A stretch of DNA of 37,801 nt, taken from assembly GCF_012641395.1 (NCBI RefSeq), contig NZ_JABAIH010000029.1, forward strand, positions 1 to 37,801, given 5' to 3'. The stretch comes from Rhizobium sp. P32RR-XVIII (lineage in GTDB: Bacteria > Pseudomonadota > Alphaproteobacteria > Rhizobiales > Rhizobiaceae). The notes beneath the pieces were generated by a model. It worked only from the letters and a program-made list of their open reading frames with translations. It had not been told where the DNA came from and did not search any database. The translations under genes and the position numbers were made by a program. Position 1 is the first letter of the stretch; each line of letters opens with the position of its first letter. Below are positions 34,648 through 37,801 of the stretch, one piece after another.

Positions 34648-35080
34648 TCAGCTCAACCGCTGGATCATTCCGAAGAGCCGGTCATAGGATCGACCAAGGT
34701 TCTTCGCTGGCGCCGTCGCGACACCAAGCAGAAGCCCGGACTCGGTGCCTTCGGGCGACACATACCAAGCGGAAGGCGGCGACGGAGACATGCCGTACGT
34801 CAAAGCTTCGCGTGCCACGACCACATCCGGTGTTCCCTTCGGCAACTTAAGCAGCAGGCCAATCCGGGCGCCGCAACACGATCCGCGCCGGGTGACTGAA
34901 GACAGTCCAGCAGCGCCTGCCGCTTTGCGGCGTAGACTCGTTTGGTGCCCGGAGGTGGCGTCTTCATCCACGGGGATTGGGGCGAGGGACAAGCGCGCGA
35001 ACTCCAGTCCTTTCTTGTAACGCGCGTTGCCGAGACCGGCGTGCCGGACAGCGCCCCACAAGGACGCTCGAGAGGTTTTC
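34648..35080 (-). pseudogene. Remnant of a MocR/PdxR-type (GntR-aminotransferase) regulator
   Basis: The minus strand encodes pieces of the aminotransferase-like half of a MocR-family regulator. In one frame there is YKKGLEFARLSLAPIPVDED. Then in another frame comes KRVYAAKRQALLDCLQSPGADRV. Back in the first frame are GLLLKLPKGTPDVVVAREALTYG and GLLLGVATAPAKNLGRSYDRLF, ending at a stop. The jump from VDED to KRVYAAKR means that much of the domain, including the PLP-lysine region, is deleted, and at least two frameshifts are present. The N-terminal helix-turn-helix half is missing. Identification is by eye from these conserved blocks. Confidence 0.65.
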
Positions 35081-35235
35081 GATGAGAAGCAACTCGTCGA
35101 CCATCAGCCTGATGAACAGCTACAATCGCATGGCCATCAGCTTCCGGCAAAATGAGGTTGCCGTGACCACGGTTCAGTTTGTCGCCTGATAAATCGCCTT
35201 CGTGCGACAGAGACGTTCAGCCGCCTCGGCGGTTA

Positions 35236-35284
35236 TGTTTCAATTGCATTCAAATTCTCCAAATCCATAATCGACGCGCAACGT
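35236..35284 (+). repeat. 49-bp direct repeat, copy 2
   Basis: It is 44/49 identical to 32164-32212, with the same first 16 and last 17 bases and five substitutions in between. No gene follows it closely, unlike copy 1. It may mark the other boundary of a duplicated or inserted segment. Confidence 0.8.
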
Positions 35285-35798
35285 GAAGTGCCTAGGGTCT
35301 GAACATCTGATGTGATCGACGACCGACCGGAGGATCTATGGAAGCGCAACCGTATACGCCGCCGCCCTGATCAGCGACGATGTTTCCAGCGCCTGACGCG
35401 GCTGGGTCAACAGGGTGAGTGACCAGCTATATTTCAAGAGGCTCGGAACAAGCACGCATCCGCACCTTCACCTCATCATGAACGGCCAGATACGGTCCAA
35501 CATGGAGGAGACATCAGGCTGTCGATCCGAATGCTCGTCCGGAGCGATGGCCAGCAGGGGGCTGGTGGCGGCGGCGGGCATATATCCGAGTGAACGCAGC
35601 CGACATCTGGGAGATGGAACACTGAAACCAAAGCTGGCAACTGCGTGTCGTCAGAGGAATTCTGACGGGCGCCTATTGCTGCAATAAGGCGGGGATGTAG
35701 TCGAGTTCTTTGTATGCCACCGCTCGGCCTAATTATTTCCAAATACACTTCAGCCGTGGTCGGACGAGGACTCTGCTGGTTACTTCGCGAGAAAAAAC

Positions 35799-36395
35799 AT
35801 GCCAAAATACTACATCATACCGATTACAGAAGATAATAGCGCGCTTTTTGGGCTAAAGTCGGCGACAAACCCTTACCCGGGCGACGGCGGGTGGTGGTGT
35901 GCGGGATGCCCCAACCCATTCGGCGGAAATGATGACAGGAGGACAATCGCAGAAACGCTTTATATGGAGACGAGGGAAGAATCTCATTATAAGATTGATC
36001 TTGACCAGATGTTTGTCGAGGCCGCAATCGGTGCGATCAATGCAGGTGGAAATATGCAAGGTTTTCGACAAGTTCATGCCGTTACCGATGCAAATCCACG
36101 TCGGAGGATGATCTTCTATGCGATGAGGGGGCATTTTTCATTTGAGCTCAATCCATTCGTGTCGCGCATCATACTGGAAAAGACGAAATATCAGGAAACG
36201 ACGGGACAAGTCGTTCGTATTAACCTCGATCAGGGAAATTGGGGGTCGGCGTTGGCAGCTGCCGGCCATGCTTTGGGGTCCATGCCCGCAGGGGCATCAC
36301 AGCCAACTCAAAGTGCGCAAATGGAACTCCGGAATTCTGCAAGCATGGTCGCATTGCTTAACGCAAGAAACCTCATTTTCAATGGTCACCTGTAA
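35799..36395 (+). CDS. Orphan hypothetical protein with a weak Nudix-like motif
   Basis: A 198-residue protein with no signal peptide or membrane helix. I do not recognise the family with confidence. GGNDDRRTIAETLYMETREES looks like a degenerate Nudix box: the first Gly and the E-x2-EE glutamates are present, but the Arg and later Gly are replaced. A C-terminal low-complexity part (SMPAGASQPTQSAQM) follows. Codons are visibly AT-richer than in neighbouring genes, suggesting transfer. The ribosome site (GAGAAAAAAC) is weak. It stands alone between a degenerate stretch and an IS630 remnant, and could be cargo of a mobile element. Confidence 0.55.
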   Translation: MPKYYIIPITEDNSALFGLKSATNPYPGDGGWWCAGCPNPFGGNDDRRTIAETLYMETREESHYKIDLDQMFVEAAIGAINAGGNMQGFRQVHAVTDANPRRRMIFYAMRGHFSFELNPFVSRIILEKTKYQETTGQVVRINLDQGNWGSALAAAGHALGSMPAGASQPTQSAQMELRNSASMVALLNARNLIFNGHL

Positions 36396-36411
36396 GCGGT
36401 GACCTGTCACC
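36384..36411. repeat. Overlapping inverted repeats at the end of the orphan gene
   Basis: GGTCACC (36384-36390), GGTGACC (36398-36404) and GTCACC (36406-36411) can form either of two mutually exclusive hairpins spanning the stop codon of the orphan gene. No T-run follows. It may be a weak terminator or an old mobile-element end. Confidence 0.3.
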
Positions 36412-36587
36412 GAATGTCATCGGGGGCAAGCTGGGAAGCGTGAGTCTTGATCGAGGTACTTGTTAAGCGCCATTCGCGTTGGATGCGCAGCCATTGGAAA
36501 TCGTGAAACTCGCAGTGCGACGCACACCGCGTCGGTTCTCACGAGGCTATTCAGGGGGGATCTTCTGCGGGTGCTACAGGATCCCGC

Positions 36588-37038
36588 GTGGAGCGGATTG
36601 GGCTCGAAGCGGGTCAGCTCTCGCAATGGCTATTCGACGGACTGGCAGACGCCGGCCGGCTCACCGCACCCTGCGTCTTCGATGGCCCGATCAATGGCGA
36701 GTGCTTCCGCGCCTATGTCCGCCGACAACTGATCCCGAACCTCAAGCCCCGCGACATCGTCATTCTCGACAATCTCGGATCCCACAAAGCCAAGGCTATT
36801 CGCCTTGCCATCACCGCCGCCGGCGCCAGACTATGGTTCCGGCCGAAATACTCGCCCGACCTCGATCCGATCGAGCAGGCCTTCGCCAAGATCAAGCACT
36901 GATGTGGCAGGCGCAAAAAAGAACCATCGACGACATATGGCGTCATCTCGGACACCTCGTTGAGCCATCAACCCAGACGAATGCGCAAACCACTTCACCA
37001 ATACAGCATACGCTTCATCAAAACATGAACCGCTCTAG
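36588..37038 (+). mobile_element. Broken IS630-family transposase
   Basis: DGPINGECFRAYVRRQLIPNL, VILDNLGSHKAKAIR and the PKYSPDLDPIEQAFAKIKH block are the DDE half of an IS630-type transposase, with the second Asp and the Glu of the triad. The frame stops after IKH, but the family sequence continues in another frame (WQAQKRTIDDIWRHLGHLVEP) and then a third (NPDECANHFTNTAYASSKHEPL, ending at 37038). The segment with the first Asp and the helix-turn-helix domain is missing upstream. It is therefore an inactive relic with at least two frameshifts and a 5' deletion. Confidence 0.85.
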
Positions 37039-37801
37039 CCGATCGAGAGCATCCATAAACAAGAACCACCATCTTCCGCACCAGGGCGGAAGGCTGCCCT
37101 GGCGGGACGAATGAGGTGAGTTCGAAATGGAGCATGCTCCCTGAGCGCTTATGGGCAGAGAAGGACGCTTCTCAGATAGTTCCGCTTCACTCTTCCGACC
37201 CATAATGGAAGGGCCATTGTGCCGATTCCGAAGAGAAGCAAGAGTCGGCAGGACAGTTGAAACCTAGAATCGGAAAACGTGAACGCGCTAGACTATAGCC
37301 TCGAATTCAATCTGCCCGGATCGTGCCACGCGGACGACGGGATGGATGAAGCCGATTACGACTGCCGCGCCACGAGCGCGTCCTCAAGCGAAGCTCTCCA
37401 GACCTGATCCCATGTCTGTGTGCAGCGGCTCCGAGCGCGAAGGGAGCAGATAGACTGCGAAGAGAAGCTTGACCCGCCTTAACGATCAGACCACCGAAGA
37501 TCAGAAAGAGCTTGACCCAAATTCCCCATGAAAGAAGCCAACTTTAGAACTGCCTTTTGTGCGTCGCACTTTGTTACGAATGTAGTCACGTCTCACAAAT
37601 CGGTAATCTCAGGGAAACACGACAAGCTTATGAAATGTCTAGCGTAGATCACGGACATTGCCCGACAGAACTTCTTTTCGACCCGTGCAGGATCTACGTT
37701 TGAAGTACATCGTCGCGGCAGGTGCTGAGTGCACCTCCAGGCATTGTTTGCGAACTTTCCGTAGGTACAGCAGATGTCAAAATATCGCAGTATGTTGCCG
37801 C
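37039..37801. other. Right-hand end without a recognisable gene
   Basis: I find no coding region with family features. Visible elements are a stem-loop at 37081-37102 (CCAGGGC / GCCCTGG), the palindrome GGAGCATGCTCC at 37129-37140, and a partial GTTAC-N4-GTAAC match (GTTACGAATGTAGT, 8 of 10) at 37573-37586. The latter may belong to a promoter of a gene to the right. Confidence 0.4.
37081..37102. other. Stem-loop after the IS630 relic
   Basis: CCAGGGC and GCCCTGG are perfect 7-bp arms with an 8-base loop, 43 bp past the end of the transposase relic. It may be part of the former element's end or a terminator; there is no T-run to support the latter. Confidence 0.3.

Larger units (their letters stand above)
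34462..35798. other. 1.3-kb degenerate region
   Basis: Apart from the MocR-type pseudogene at 34648-35080 and the second copy of the direct repeat at 35236-35284, I see no intact gene, RNA or mobile-element end. Short open frames have no family match and poor ribosome sites. Confidence 0.5.

Noticed and set aside
1..37801. CRISPR arrays, tRNA or rRNA genes
   Set aside because: I saw no regularly spaced repeats and no tRNA cloverleaf or rRNA-like stretch.

Overview
The window carries one nearly complete type VI secretion system (T6SS) locus from a GC-rich alphaproteobacterium, probably of the Rhizobiales/Bradyrhizobium type. The assignment rests on gene content (tandem tssC paralogues, tagJ/impE, an Fha/PpkA/PppA phosphorylation branch, no tssJ), which matches the imp/hcp layout known from Agrobacterium tumefaciens. 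It also rests on a DUF2778/Tlde1 protein of the type common in rhizobia. Genus cannot be fixed from sequence alone.

Layout. (1) 1-1959: a Tlde1-like L,D-transpeptidase-fold protein on the minus strand (likely T6SS effector), with a 537-bp region between it and the next gene. (2) 1960-11305, plus strand, tightly overlapping: MliC-like lipoprotein, tagH (FHA), tssK, tssL with an OmpA-like domain, tssM, tagF, pppA. These supply the membrane complex, a baseplate subunit and post-translational control. (3) 11306-12490: mostly degenerate DNA with a DUF1254-like remnant. (4) 12491-15605, minus strand: clpV followed by hcp. (5) 15782-24910, plus strand: tssA, tssB, tssC1, tssC2, tagJ, tssE, tssF, tssG (sheath and baseplate). 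(6) 24907-29937, plus strand, overlapping tssG: methyltransferase with a regulatory domain, secreted caspase-fold protein that appears to lack its catalytic dyad and ends in a peptidoglycan-binding domain, membrane sensor with a CXXCH haem motif and HAMP domain, and a PpkA-type Ser/Thr kinase. (7) vgrG at 30165-32042. (8) 32246-34461: a stress cassette of DUF3455 protein, Tat-exported Mn-type superoxide dismutase and ECF sigma factor. (9) 34462-37801: decaying DNA with a MocR-type regulator pseudogene, an AT-richer orphan gene and a frameshifted IS630-family transposase.

How the parts work together. TssL/TssM form the envelope channel, and TssK/E/F/G with TssA form the baseplate. TssB/C1/C2 form the sheath around the Hcp tube capped by VgrG, and ClpV recycles the sheath. 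TagH, TagF, PppA and the PpkA-like kinase form the threonine-phosphorylation switch. Here the kinase is translationally coupled to a predicted haem-binding membrane sensor, which suggests that a redox, oxygen or NO signal feeds the switch.

The least ordinary parts are the accessory module between tssG and vgrG and a palindrome, GTTAC-N4-GTAAC. The palindrome occurs perfectly upstream of tlde1 and between clpV and tssA, and imperfectly upstream of vgrG. It looks like a shared operator for the locus.
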